In this document: piece by piece, positions 11,876 to 21,360 of the stretch | How positions within the stretch are numbered: the first letter of the stretch is position 1 | Layout of the letters: each line of letters begins with the position of its first letter | Source: Haplosporangium gracile | Lineage: Eukaryota; Mortierellomycota; Mortierellomycetes; Mortierellales; Mortierellaceae | Reading direction: 5' to 3' | Assembly (NCBI GenBank): GCA_015499985.1 | Contig: JAAAUF010000494.1 | Coordinates: forward strand, 9,403-30,762 | Length of the DNA: 21,360 bases | Notes under the pieces: model-generated | Seen by the model: only the letters and a program-made list of their open reading frames with translations | Databases searched by the model: none | Told to the model about the DNA's origin: nothing | Program-made: the position numbers and the translations under genes

Positions 11876-12124
11876 TATCTCTTTGTCTTGTGTATGTTGT
11901 AAGGTATAAAAGTGTAGGGTGTGAAAGGTTTGGAAAATGTATCAGCGAAAAGTAAAACACGCAATGGTTCGCGAGAACAAATATAGTGTGGGCACTGCTT
12001 GGTTGTGCTTGGAGATTTCAAAGCCCACACGGTCGACGGTTGAAAAATTGCCTTGTCTATGGTCCGTGCAAGGGTACGCAGAAAGGTGGAGACTTCCAGA
12101 CTTCAGAGTAATAGGTGCTATTGC

Positions 12125-15100
12125 TTACTTGGGCAGGAGATCCTCAGACTCGGTTGACTCCTGGCTGCTCGGCAAATCCTCTAAAATCTCGACATCATTG
12201 GCCTCATAACCACCATCGCCCTGACCGCTAACTTGGCCCTCGGCAAAGTCAATGTCTTCCTGCTGTGCAGGGCCATCGTATCCTTGATCCATATCCTCAT
12301 CACCATCACCATTATCGTCGTCGTAAATCTCCTGAACAGATGAAGCTCTTTCTGAAGAATACTCAGAGTACAACCCCAACACCTCCTCTTCCTCCGCATC
12401 TTCCACTTCTTCCTGCTCGATAAGCGATGTATCGTTCAGTCTGTTCGCGACATGACTGCGATCTCTCTGCAACACCTGCTGCTGCTGATGTGGAATGTAT
12501 CCGGACTTCTCTTCCTGCTCCTCTTCCTCTTGCTGCTGTTGCTTGCTGGAAAGTGATGCAAACCGCGAAGGTGACTCCTCTTGCCCATCGTCAAACGAAT
12601 ATCGCTCTGCAGGATCGCTCAGCTGCAAAGTCTGCACCGATCGAGTCCTTCTATCCACAGCCTCACTACTGCCGTCGCTACCATGACCACCATTGTGTCC
12701 AACAAGATGAACACTACCGCCACCATGACTGCTACCAATGGCAGTTCCAATCCCAACACCCATACTGCTCGCATACCCATGACCCTCCTCTCCTCCTCGT
12801 CCTCGAGAAGGTCCAAGCCCCGAAAACAGCTGACACGCAATTTCGCTCGATGTCGTATCCTCTTGTCGACTCATCGCCCACGGCAAGTCCTCAGATCGAT
12901 CATACTGTCCGCCAGAATCAGTACCAGTACCAACGCCGACTCTAGAACCGGCTCCAGGCCCAATCGACTTCAATCCGCCATTGCTTCTGCCTCCATCAGA
13001 ACCAAGCACGTATCCGCAACCCTCCGAGTTCTCGAACCCAACGCCAAGAGAGGTAGCAACTCCAGTACCATTATTGGCGCCGTGACCATATCGACGGATA
13101 TGCATCTTGGTGATGTGTGGCCTGGCTTGGTGCAAGAGGTATTCATCCTGGCCGAGGCTGCCACTCGAAGAGACCATGCTGAGACAAGGCGCCGCTGGTC
13201 CATCACATCCGGCAGACGGGTCACTACCGATGCCTCTCATGGAGGACGGTCCCTCCTGGGAGTAGTGATGCAGTGTCGACAGTGTTCCTGGGCTCATCAA
13301 CTGAGGTTCTTTTGAAGTCTGAGACTCGCTCTCTAATATCAACGAGAACACATAAAAAATCAATTGTCAAAATTTTTCTTAATTTTGGACATCGTGGCGC
13401 ACGGTCGAAAAAAATAAACTGGTGGCGTCAGAGATTGAGAGCCCTTGTTACCTGTGAGGAGATTAATAGGAGGTGGGGTGGTCTGATGGATAGTCCGTTC
13501 TGAGCCCTGATTATCATATTCGCCGGTTTCTCGGGAACGTTCATCATCATCGGCATGAACCTCCACCGCCCCTTCTTCATCATGCTCCAACATGTCCACC
13601 TGATGCGAGTGATAATCCAGCAACCGATCCAACTCATCCCGGTCATCCAGATCTTGGAATAAGAAGCTCGGAGGATGAATGTACTCCCGGTGAGGCTGTG
13701 GAGAGTATAGCTCAGAATCCAGCTGGTGAGACAAGGGTGAGGCTTCTACGCTTTCTCTGAAAGGCCCTGCGGCAGAGTAAGAGGATCTCTGAACTAGAGA
13801 AGTAGCCATCGTCACAGTGGTCGTGTCGTCGCCAGAAAAGGGTCCCTCGATCGAACTCTGGGTTGGTGTCTCAGGAGATGGCGACACGTGCCTACGCGAA
13901 GGGAAGGGCTCAGCATTAGGTTTGTCTTCATCTGTTGCGAACTGTTCCTGCTCCTGACTTGGCGGCTCATTAGCACCACCCTCCAGAAGAGCCAAACAGT
14001 CCTGAGGCTTAGATACAGAAGCAACCGAGCGCATCGCGTCCTCCCGCGGGGATATAGGCGATTTTTGACGCGAATCCGCCGCACAGGTTCCCAAAATAGT
14101 CCCAGACGAGAAACTCATAACAGGGACGTACGACTGTGGGTGTTGATGAAAGGGACGACAGCTGCTGTTAAAGGAATGATCGTGCGTCTGCTGAGAGACT
14201 TGCAGGGTTGGACTTGAAAGCCATTGTACTTGGTGATTAATATTCACTGTGGAGGTGACTGATGCCGAGAAGCCTGGATTCACCGTAGAATCGCCCATGT
14301 GAACAAGATCGAGCGACGGCGTTGGCATAGCCATAGTCGCAGGAGCTTGAATGAGTGCGGATGATGATCCAGTGTGCGACGACGAGCCGCGTGCAGTGTG
14401 TGTGAATGACACAGAGACGGTCTGGCCTTGATTGCTGGAGGAGGTTGTTGTCATTGAAGACTGTGTCTGCTTAATCACTGGCTGACGGTCGCAGAGTGGT
14501 CGGTCGTCGCGAGCAGAATAGTCGCTTGGCGTGTGGATACCGCCGTCGTCTCGACGTTCATTCGCGATCTGCACACTTGTCGAAGGCTGATTCTCAGCTT
14601 CAGATACAGCAGAAGGGCCACCACCATCCTGACCAACATGGGTCTGAGTGCGCACTACAGGCGACAGGGTCAACGATGTTGACAGAGAAGACGACCTAGA
14701 GCGCACTGATCCACTAGACCAAGGCGAATCTCCGCGCTCCATGTGCGCCAAAGGTTGCTGAACAGGCGAATATCCAGCGTCGTCCGAGAATTCCAGCTCA
14801 GTATCGCCTGCATGTCGACCGACATCTGAGGTAGTAGCAGGGGTCGTGTTAGATCCGAGTGAGAATGATTGTTTATAGTGCCCTGCGCCCGCATTATGGT
14901 TATAGTAGCCTTGGAGATCTTGCATGGGCGGCATCATCGTAATCGACACCGGAGCCGTGTCATAACATGCCATAGTCTCGTGCGAGTACGCTTGCTGCTG
15001 CCGCGGCGTTTGGTACTGCAACTCGTCTTGAAGTTGGAGCTGAGATTGAGGCTCACAGTGCGTTATGGAATGCTGCTGTGCTGGGTAAAGACTAGAGTAA

Positions 15101-17278
15101 GTTCTCCGCAAGTTCATCTGGTCGTACGCAACAAAATCCCAAGAACGCTGCTGCTGCTGCTGCCATTGGGGTTCCTCATGGTAAGGGTACGCACTCATAA
15201 GTTGAGGTTGATCGTATCCGTGACTATACGTGCTCCGTACATACGCGAGAGTATCGTTGGTAGCCGAGCTTGAGGATGTGCTCCGAGGTGATGTCGCGAG
15301 GCGCCACTCACCCTCTGCAGTTTTGTACCCATGGACCTGGAGCTCGTTGTCGCTTTGGAGAGGAGTAGTGTTCATCGACTGCAGGAGTTCCTGCATCTGA
15401 CTAGACGTATTTCTCGTGGCCAAAGACGACGTCGCCATCACAGGCGCAGCACCATATTGGCCATCACTTATCTCCTTGTCCTTCACTCCTATGCCATGCT
15501 GCAAGAATACGCCGCTCTCGGCCGAACGGCCACCTGAGTGAGAGCATTCCAATGACGGACTACACTTTTCGATCTTGACCGCCGAGGTATCCTCAGTTTC
15601 CATCGCCAAGGATCGTGATAATGGTATCTTCCGTTTCTTGCCCTTGGATGTCGAGTCGGTAGGTGGAGATGGACTCCATGGCTCAATAAGCTGCTGCCGA
15701 ATCCGTTCGCGAATGTAACGATCCTGGCCTCGAGTAGGGTAGTTGTGGTATACTGGTGCAACTGCAGGAGGAGGAGGAGAAGAAGGAGAAGGAGCGATGG
15801 GCGGGAGAATTGGTCGGCTTACTGTCATCATCCCCCAGTCGTAGTAGGCACCATCATCATTGTTGTTAGTTTCATTGACGAGATAGTCGGGTTCGCCATC
15901 ACTCTCCGACGACTCTTCTTCAACACGCTTTCGCTGACGGCCACCACGAGTCCTACGTCGCTTGACTGGCCCTTCAACTGCCGTGTTGGAGGAAGACAAA
16001 GGAGTGGACTGTTTCGCGGCACGTGCCTCAAAGATACGGCTGCTGTGAATGTACTCGTCGGCAGGGTCGAGTGGCTGTTGGCCAAAATCGAGCGGCAAGA
16101 TTTGGATGGGGACTCGGTAGGATTGCATCATCACGAAAGTCTTGCTGATCGGGAGATCGCGGAGTTCGAGGTACTCGCGTGGACTGTGCAGATGATCTAT
16201 TTCTTTTAGGATCAGTAACAAAGTAAGCGCGTAAGTAACTACTAGTGCTTTGCTCACATCATACATCTGCATGATCCCAGCTTTCGAACAACCATGAAAA
16301 GTGTACCGTACCACCGGGCATCTCATAGCAGACCAGATGCTGCGTTCCTCTAATAGAGAACCCCGGTAAAAGATTTCTTCCAGTCCCACCACCCCCACCT
16401 CCTCCTCCAGCACGGCCTCCTCTCCTTTCGGACGACGACAATCCCAATGTGGGCCCTTCAAGCCGCCGTTTCATTTCCTCGGGCGAGATCAAATTGATCC
16501 CCTTGACACAGATCGTCTTCTTGATCAGCCCGCCCTTCTTCAACACAAACGTCCCCTTCATACAGCCCATCACCACCAGATTCTCCTTATCGACTTTATC
16601 CCTCAACGCCTGATCCTTCAACCCGAACCCATCCTTCATCTTGGACTTATCTGAAGTCGTATAACACTTCTGGTTGGGCAATTTCCGGTACAGTTCGCGG
16701 TAGACGAGAAAGTTACCACAGATCCGGGAGGGTGACCAGATCTTGCCGTCGGTCCAGCGACAGATGCCTGATTCTTCTTCGTCAAAGACAAAGACGGATC
16801 CGGGGACGATCAGTGATGGGTTGGTCGTTGTTGACGACGACGATACTGTTGCTGTGGGCGATGGCGTTGTTGATGCTGACGACAAGGCAGAAGAAGAGGA
16901 GTAAGCCGTCGCAGAAGACAAAGACGAAGACGAGAAGGGCGCAGTGGTTCCGACAGACGCTGATGCTGATAGCCGCGAGGACATGCGAGTCGAGAACAAG
17001 GACGACGAGGAGGGTGTCTCGCTGGGTAGGTTGGGTGGTGGTCGAGTCTCTCCTCGCTCGGCAGCCAGGAGTCGACGTGTGATCCTGGGCATAACTCCCT
17101 GGCGACAGGCCTCGAGGATAATAAGCGCATCGACCGTTTCTTCGACCTTGCCTAAAACCATCCGCCAAAAGAGCAGTCGAGCTGTGAGTTGGTCTGTTAC
17201 AAGTACAAGTGCTGGGCATTCTTCTGTCCTGTATGATTTCGAATAGATGGGATTACCGTGGAAGGTCTTTGACATCAT
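12125..17278 (-). CDS. Very large WOPR-domain transcription regulator (Gti1/Pac2/Wor1/Ryp1 family)
   Basis: WOPR proteins are fungal DNA-binding regulators of morphology and development (Wor1, Ryp1, Sge1, Gti1, Pac2). Exons read by eye: 17278-17257, 17151-16312, 16202-13452, 13332-12125 (about 1606 aa). Joining exons 1 and 2 gives TFHGKVEETVDALIILEACR, the typical WOPRa start; unspliced, it is interrupted by 35 residues. A Ser/Thr-rich linker (about 42-120) precedes PGSVFVFDEEESGICRWTDG and WSPSRICGNFLVYREL (about 124-161). WOPRb (about 205-300) includes FVLKKGGLIKKTICVKG, a Gly-rich loop and GTQHLVCYEMPG, continuing across intron 2 to LHSPREYLELRDLPIS. The other ~1300 residues are Ser/Gln/Gly/Pro-rich and look disordered, with a basic NLS-like stretch (VKRRRTRGGRQRKR), a VKIE sumoylation-like motif and an acidic C-terminus. 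Acceptor AG 16204-16203 or 16198-16197 can be used for exon 3. No symbol is given because orthology within the family cannot be settled by eye. Confidence 0.85.
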
Positions 17279-18617
17279 GGCACTGCGGGTCCGTTGTGAA
17301 AAAATAGAGAAAGAAAGAGAATGAGATCGAGAGTGGAAGTGAAGGAGCGGAAGAGTGGTTCAAGTGAACTGATGGGTTGTGAGGCGAGAGGCGAGACTGT
17401 TGATTGGTTGAGATCCTTGGGTGTTTGATCAGTGTGTTTGTCGGCTATGTGCTCTCGACGAGAGGAGAAAACACTAAGATGACGAGTTGGTTAGATGCGG
17501 TGGCTCCACAAAGCACTTTTGCCGGCTGTTAAACGTACCAACTGAAGACTTGTTGTTGGGAAGAGGGTGAAAGTGAAGAGGAAAGAGAATGCATGTACAA
17601 CGGCAAAGATGGTTTTCGGGGATTTTATATTCGCAGATAAAAAAAATGTATGTGAAGGTTATCACCAAAGAGAGCACGACCGTTGCTGTGGAATGGAAGG
17701 TAAAAAATAAAGGTTCATGGAAGATAAACAACATGCACAGGTCTAAATAAAAAAAAACCCTCTTCGAGCCAACAAGAGTGGGAAGGAAGCGGGTGAGGAA
17801 AAAAGAGGGTTGTTGTGGAGTAGTAATACCTTGTTTCTTGGCAAGAAAAAACAATGAGGTGACGAAAAGGAGGCGATAATAGTTCCTGTCTAGGAGTGAG
17901 TGTGGATGAGCAAGAGAGAAAGAGGAGGCGTGTGTTATGTTTTGAAGGTGAGGGTGGTCTGCCTTTTGTTGTAGATGCGTTGAGGGAAGGGATGTTGGGG
18001 AAGAAAAAAGATAAGACGGACAAGGAAGAAGAGCAAAAGAAAAAGAAGAACAAGGAGGAGGGAGTTAGAAGAAAAAGAGAAGAAAATGAGCCGAAAAAGA
18101 CAAGTGCTGTTGATGGGAGAAGGGTAAATCGACTGATCAAATGCTAAACATTGAGCAACACGCGGCATCACCCTTCTTCCCATGTATAGCTAGCTGTAAG
18201 GGATGCGAGAGTGATAGTGGCGACGGCATTTCAAGGCCACTGAGGGACCGCTACATACAATATACGGATACATGCCCTCGTCTCCTAGATTAACAGTCCC
18301 TACGGACTACGCCCTATCGCTATGTAGTCCCACATCGCGCTCAAACTTTCATGTAGCCGTCAAACAAAGGACAACGCAAAAGAGGAAGACGTTCAAGCCC
18401 GCAGAACCCGACGCCACATCAAGCGCACCCGCATCGCGTCTACAGTAATCAACAGCCATCAAACCATATCCATGTGTGCGCACATGGTTGATCACGCGTG
18501 ATATATAGATTGTATTTTTACGCGTCTTTTCTACATCGTAATCGTATAAACTCGTAGACAATAAAGAGTTTACTGATCTGGACTGGTCACACTCAGTCCA
18601 CCGCCTCCTGCGCCGGA
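17279..18617. promoter_or_regulatory. Long non-coding region upstream of the WOPR gene
   Basis: About 1.3 kb with no convincing gene. The plus strand has long purine tracts (about 17298-17354 and 18001-18095), meaning CT-rich sequence on the WOPR gene's sense strand, as at other promoters in this window. The open frames across the tracts encode only Lys/Glu- or Ser/Leu-rich low-complexity peptides. The left part is presumably promoter and 5' UTR of the WOPR gene; the right part should contain the 3' end of the next minus-strand gene. I could not find a clear minus-strand AATAAA. Confidence 0.5.
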
Positions 18618-19214
18618 CTACCTCCACCGGTCCTCATCAAACTCCTCCTTATCTCCCGATCCACTCAACATCCCTCCACTAGCACAGACAAGAGGATACC
18701 CCCCTATACTGGTCTCATCAACGACACTATCATAATCATCACCCACTGCCCTAGGTGGCACCGGTGCCAACACATGTGGTTGCATCGTCAGGTGTTGCTG
18801 CTGCTGTTGATAATGTTAATGCTACTGTAGATGTTGATGGTAAACATGTCCTAGAGAGCCAGCTCCACAAGCACTACTACCACTGCCAATAGGAGATGAC
18901 TGTATCGATCGAACAGCCTCGGCCAAATCCGAAGTCGCCTCGGGTGGAACAACTAACGATGATCCTCCTGTTGTGGTCTGTCCTCCAACTCCAACCTCGA
19001 CTTCGATTTCCTGTTTGCCATGTCCACGAGAATTCAATCTATAGGCTCCTCCTCCTTCGGCAAGCTCCTGATCCGAGAATCCTCGTGCAGATCCTGAGTT
19101 CTGAAGGACAGGCTGAGAGGGCGGAGGAGATATCACCCGAATCTCAAGTGTCGACCCAAAGGAAGCGCCAGGGCCACCACCAACAGTCACTCCAAAGAAT
19201 CGAGTAGCAGAATC
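18618..19214 (-). other. Probable 3' coding continuation of the Q-rich gene
   Basis: This is in the same frame as the Q/S/P-rich gene to its right, beyond that gene's first stop. It reads DSATRFFGVTVGGGPGAS, about 130 residues of Gly/Ser/Glu-rich sequence, then HVYHQHLQ, a TAG (18824-18822), His, a TAA (18818-18816), HYQQQQQH and a further 57 residues ending GDKEEFDEDRWR at a TAG (18620-18618). Composition and the acidic ending look like a natural C-terminus. A 78-nt GT-AG intron (19292-19215, donor GTACCT, acceptor CTTCAG, phase 0) would join it to the upstream exon and remove both early stops. The second stop pair would need another splice or marks decay. It could equally be 3' UTR that was once coding. 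Confidence 0.4.
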
Positions 19215-19250
19215 CTGAAGCTGTTGCTGTTACTGTTGCTGCTCACGCTG

Positions 19251-21305
19251 TTACTGTTGCTGCTTCTGCTGCTTCTGCTGATATGCAGGTACTTCTGGTT
19301 GAGCAAGGGCTTCTTGACGAGCGCGTGCCTCTTGACTGACCACAGCTTCTTGCATGGTCAATGCCTCCTGCTGCTGCTGAGCGAGCGCAGTTGCCTCCTG
19401 TCGAGCAATGGCCTCCTGGCGGGCTAAACTTTCCTTCCGACGCGCCAATTCCTCCTGCCTCCTTGCGGGTCCCTTCTGGCGGACAACAGTCTCCTGATGA
19501 GCCCGCAGTGTCATTGCAACAGCTGCCACATCGTCAACGCCTCGCTGACTGGTTGGCACCTGCTCCGCTACACCGAAATAAGAACTCTGTGATTGGTAGT
19601 GGGCACCGCTCGACAATGGCACTCCTGCCTGTTGATCTATCGCGAACACCGAAGCCGGGATAGTACTGAAAGTGACTGGTGGGACTTGACTCCATGGTCG
19701 ACCTGGGATCGGAGGAGGTGACACAGCTGTTGTAAGGCCTATAGGGGCTGCTCCGAGAGCGGGTACAGGCTGGGTAAGTTGCATATAGTTCGGGTTGGCA
19801 TATGGCTCTCCTCCTGCAACCGTTGCCGTCAGTGGCAAAAGCGCGATGAGCTTCGAACGCGAGGGTGACGCCAAAGGTAACGCCGAAGCCGATACTGTTA
19901 TAGAGGCAGAAGCAGGCAAATACTGCGTCCTAGGCTGGTAAGGCGCCTGTCGAACCTCATGCTTATAGACCGAAGGCTGCAATGGGCGGCTCTCAAAACG
20001 CGCCTGCTGGTCATTTGTCAGGGCTGGAGTCGTCGCTTGCATCTCTGCAACCTGATACTCCACCGCAGCCTGGTACGCGACTCCCGGAGGTTTGGACGCG
20101 TCAACAATGATCAAATGCTCGCCATCCTGCTCGTTAAGACTGGGAATGCTCACCTGTTTGGGGGCGGTCATAGGATCTAGAGAGGGCTGCCGAGGAACGG
20201 CCACTTGTTGCACGATAACCTGACTTGGCATCGCTTCAACTGGCTGCTGCTGTGGAGGGACAACGACATGCTCGGCGAGAAATTGAGCCTCAGCGTGCCA
20301 CTGCTTTGGCGAGACCTGACGAGAGTTGGATCGACTCGGGTGCAGGCTATAAACGTCTGGCTGGAGGGCTGTACTGTACTTGCCCTTGTGATATGCGGGT
20401 GCTCCAGAGTACCCTGTCGCACTTGACGCCTGCGAATGTAACTGCTGCTGCTCCCTAAGTCCGCCTTCACCGCTGCCACCATCGAGTTGCATGTTGACGC
20501 CCAATTCGTTAGGTGTCAGACGGAAGTTGTCGGACTGGAACGAAGTCGATGTTGATAGAGGAGTTGTTGGCTGTGAGAAACCAGTAACAGTTGAAATGGA
20601 ATAGGTGCCACCAAGTCCACCGTTATTGATGTTACTGTCCATCACAGGCTCGTTTTGGCTCGAAACGGGCAGAGAATAGATCTCAGGTGTAAATTGACGG
20701 TCCCTCGATACAGCCGACTGTTGGTCTTGACCCATCGGTGATTGTTGCTGATATGTATGCGAGAGTGCTGCAAAGTTCGATCCCTTAACCGTAACAACGT
20801 TTTCCATACTGGTGTTCCTGAGGATCGGATCCCGAACCATGGGCGAAGATGATCGCAATAGATTTTCCGTCTGCTGATGCGAAATGGCTGATCTTGGTGT
20901 TGAAACTCCACTTGAATCGCCAGGGGTTTCAACAGCGATGGAATGACTTGATGACGTGCGTGAATGAGGCCGTGAAGAATGATGACTGAGTACTCGTGTC
21001 TGCAAAGGTCGAACATATTCTTCACCGCCATAGTACGTCTCTGGGCTTTGGATGGGTGGGAGAAAGAGGCCAGCAGGTATATCATTCAGACGGACAGGTG
21101 AGTGTTGAGCGGATGGTGGAATCGAAGCGTACCCTTCCACGTCTGGATGTTGGTTCAACATGAGGTCCGCAGGCGGTTGAATAATGGCGGGAACTGTAGT
21201 TGGCTCCTCATATCTCTCACTGATCCAACTCTGCTGTTTTTGCTGGTCGAGTTGCTGCGCCTGCTGGTACTGGAGATCATGTTGGTGTTGGAGCTGCGGT
21301 TGCTC

Positions 21306-21360
<55 letters not shown>
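19251..21360 (-). CDS. Unrecognised Q/S/P-rich protein, 5' end beyond window
   Basis: The frame is open from the window's right edge to the TAA at 19253-19251, about 702 residues visible. It opens in a run of at least 18 CAA-encoded glutamines, then EQPQLQHQHDLQYQQAQ and SWISERYEEPTTVPAIIQPP. The Met at 21161 is therefore probably internal. The middle is Ser/Thr/Pro/Gln-rich and probably disordered, e.g. SHHSSRPHSRTSSSHS. Near the end (about 19510-19293) is a degenerate seven-residue repeat around ARQEA and ARRKE, likely coiled coil, followed by a Q/K-rich end. I see no catalytic motif, membrane segment or signal peptide. It might be the regulatory tail of a transcription factor or the cytoplasmic tail of a surface protein, but nothing in view decides this. 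Coding status is well supported by length and composition; the true 3' end may lie further left, at 18618. Confidence 0.7.
19293..19510 (-). repeat. Degenerate heptad repeats encoding RQEA-type units
   Basis: Within the Q-rich gene, about ten imperfect seven-residue units alternate Ala/Leu with Arg-Gln-Glu, such as ARRQEEL, ARRKESL and ARQEAIA. The pattern predicts a charged alpha-helical coiled coil. Repetition is visible at protein level; the DNA copies are diverged. Confidence 0.6.
21306..21360 (-). repeat. Pure CAA trinucleotide tract encoding polyglutamine
   Basis: At least 18 uninterrupted TTG units on the plus strand (CAA on the minus strand), running into the window edge and in frame with the Q-rich coding sequence. 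The single codon suggests recent slippage expansion rather than selected mixed CAA/CAG glutamines. Confidence 0.95.

Larger units (their letters stand above)
11293..12124. other. Convergent intergenic 3' region
   Basis: URB2 ends at its left edge and the minus-strand WOPR gene at its right edge. It holds the two poly(A) signals, several T-runs (e.g. 11366-11378, 11861-11872) and a purine stretch at 11683-11735. Short open frames here have no recognisable features. Confidence 0.7.

Noticed and set aside
11905..12209. TATAAA at about 11905 followed by a 90-codon plus-strand frame from 11937
   Set aside because: The frame runs antisense into the 3' end of the WOPR gene, has no recognisable features, and TATA-like words are expected in AT-rich 3' regions.
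12581..13315. 244-codon plus-strand open frame
   Set aside because: It lies antisense to the final WOPR exons and has low-complexity Ser/Arg/Thr composition; shadow of the minus-strand coding sequence.
17896..18147. 83-codon Lys/Glu/Arg-rich plus-strand frame
   Set aside because: Purine-tract artefact: any reading of such sequence gives Lys/Glu/Arg codons; no start context, intron or neighbour support.
18785..18824. Possible CAG/CTG repeat element near the second stop pair
   Set aside because: Only a few mixed CAG/CAA units, in the frame of the Q-rich gene; ordinary glutamine codons rather than a separate repeat.

Overview
The window reads as nuclear DNA of a filamentous fungus, most likely an early-diverging Mucoromycota/Mortierellomycota species. 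This is inferred from split genes with 89-189 nt GT-AG introns, CT-rich tracts before start codons, AATAAA signals, glutamine/serine-rich low-complexity proteins and the families present (Jhd1 demethylase, Urb2, WOPR regulator). There are no bacterial-type operons, no RNA genes and no CRISPR array that I can see.

Layout. (1) 1-1300: no intact gene. The minus strand carries two diverged copies, about 540 bp apart, of a module that weakly resembles the hinge and catalytic loop of a protein kinase; both look catalytically dead or decayed. (2) 1452-4668, minus: a JHD1/KDM2-type histone demethylase (PHD finger + JmjC, eight exons, about 761 aa). The iron-binding H-x-D lies on a 25-nt microexon. 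(3) 4669-5422: a divergent promoter region, CT-rich on the sense strand next to each gene. (4) 5423-11292, plus: URB2/NPA2, a nucleolar 60S-biogenesis factor (seven exons, 1758 aa). (5) 11293-12124: convergent 3' region with a poly(A) signal for each gene. (6) 12125-17278, minus: a very large WOPR (Gti1/Pac2/Wor1/Ryp1) transcription regulator (four exons, about 1606 aa). Its first intron is a multiple of three and stop-free, so an uncorrected reading inserts 35 residues into the conserved WOPRa motif. (7) 17279-18617: long non-coding leader/promoter with purine-rich tracts. (8) 18618-21360, minus: the 3' part of a gene that runs off the right edge, encoding an unrecognised Q/S/P-rich protein with a poly-CAA tract. 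Its frame continues beyond the apparent stop through four stop codons, all of them Q codons changed by one base; a 78-nt candidate intron would remove the first two.

The genes do not form a pathway. The one suggestive link is the divergent JHD1/URB2 pair: KDM2-type demethylases are known to affect rDNA chromatin in animals and Urb2 acts on pre-rRNA, so shared control is conceivable but is only inference. All splice models here were made by eye from GT/AG sites, phase continuity and family resemblance; no transcript data were available.
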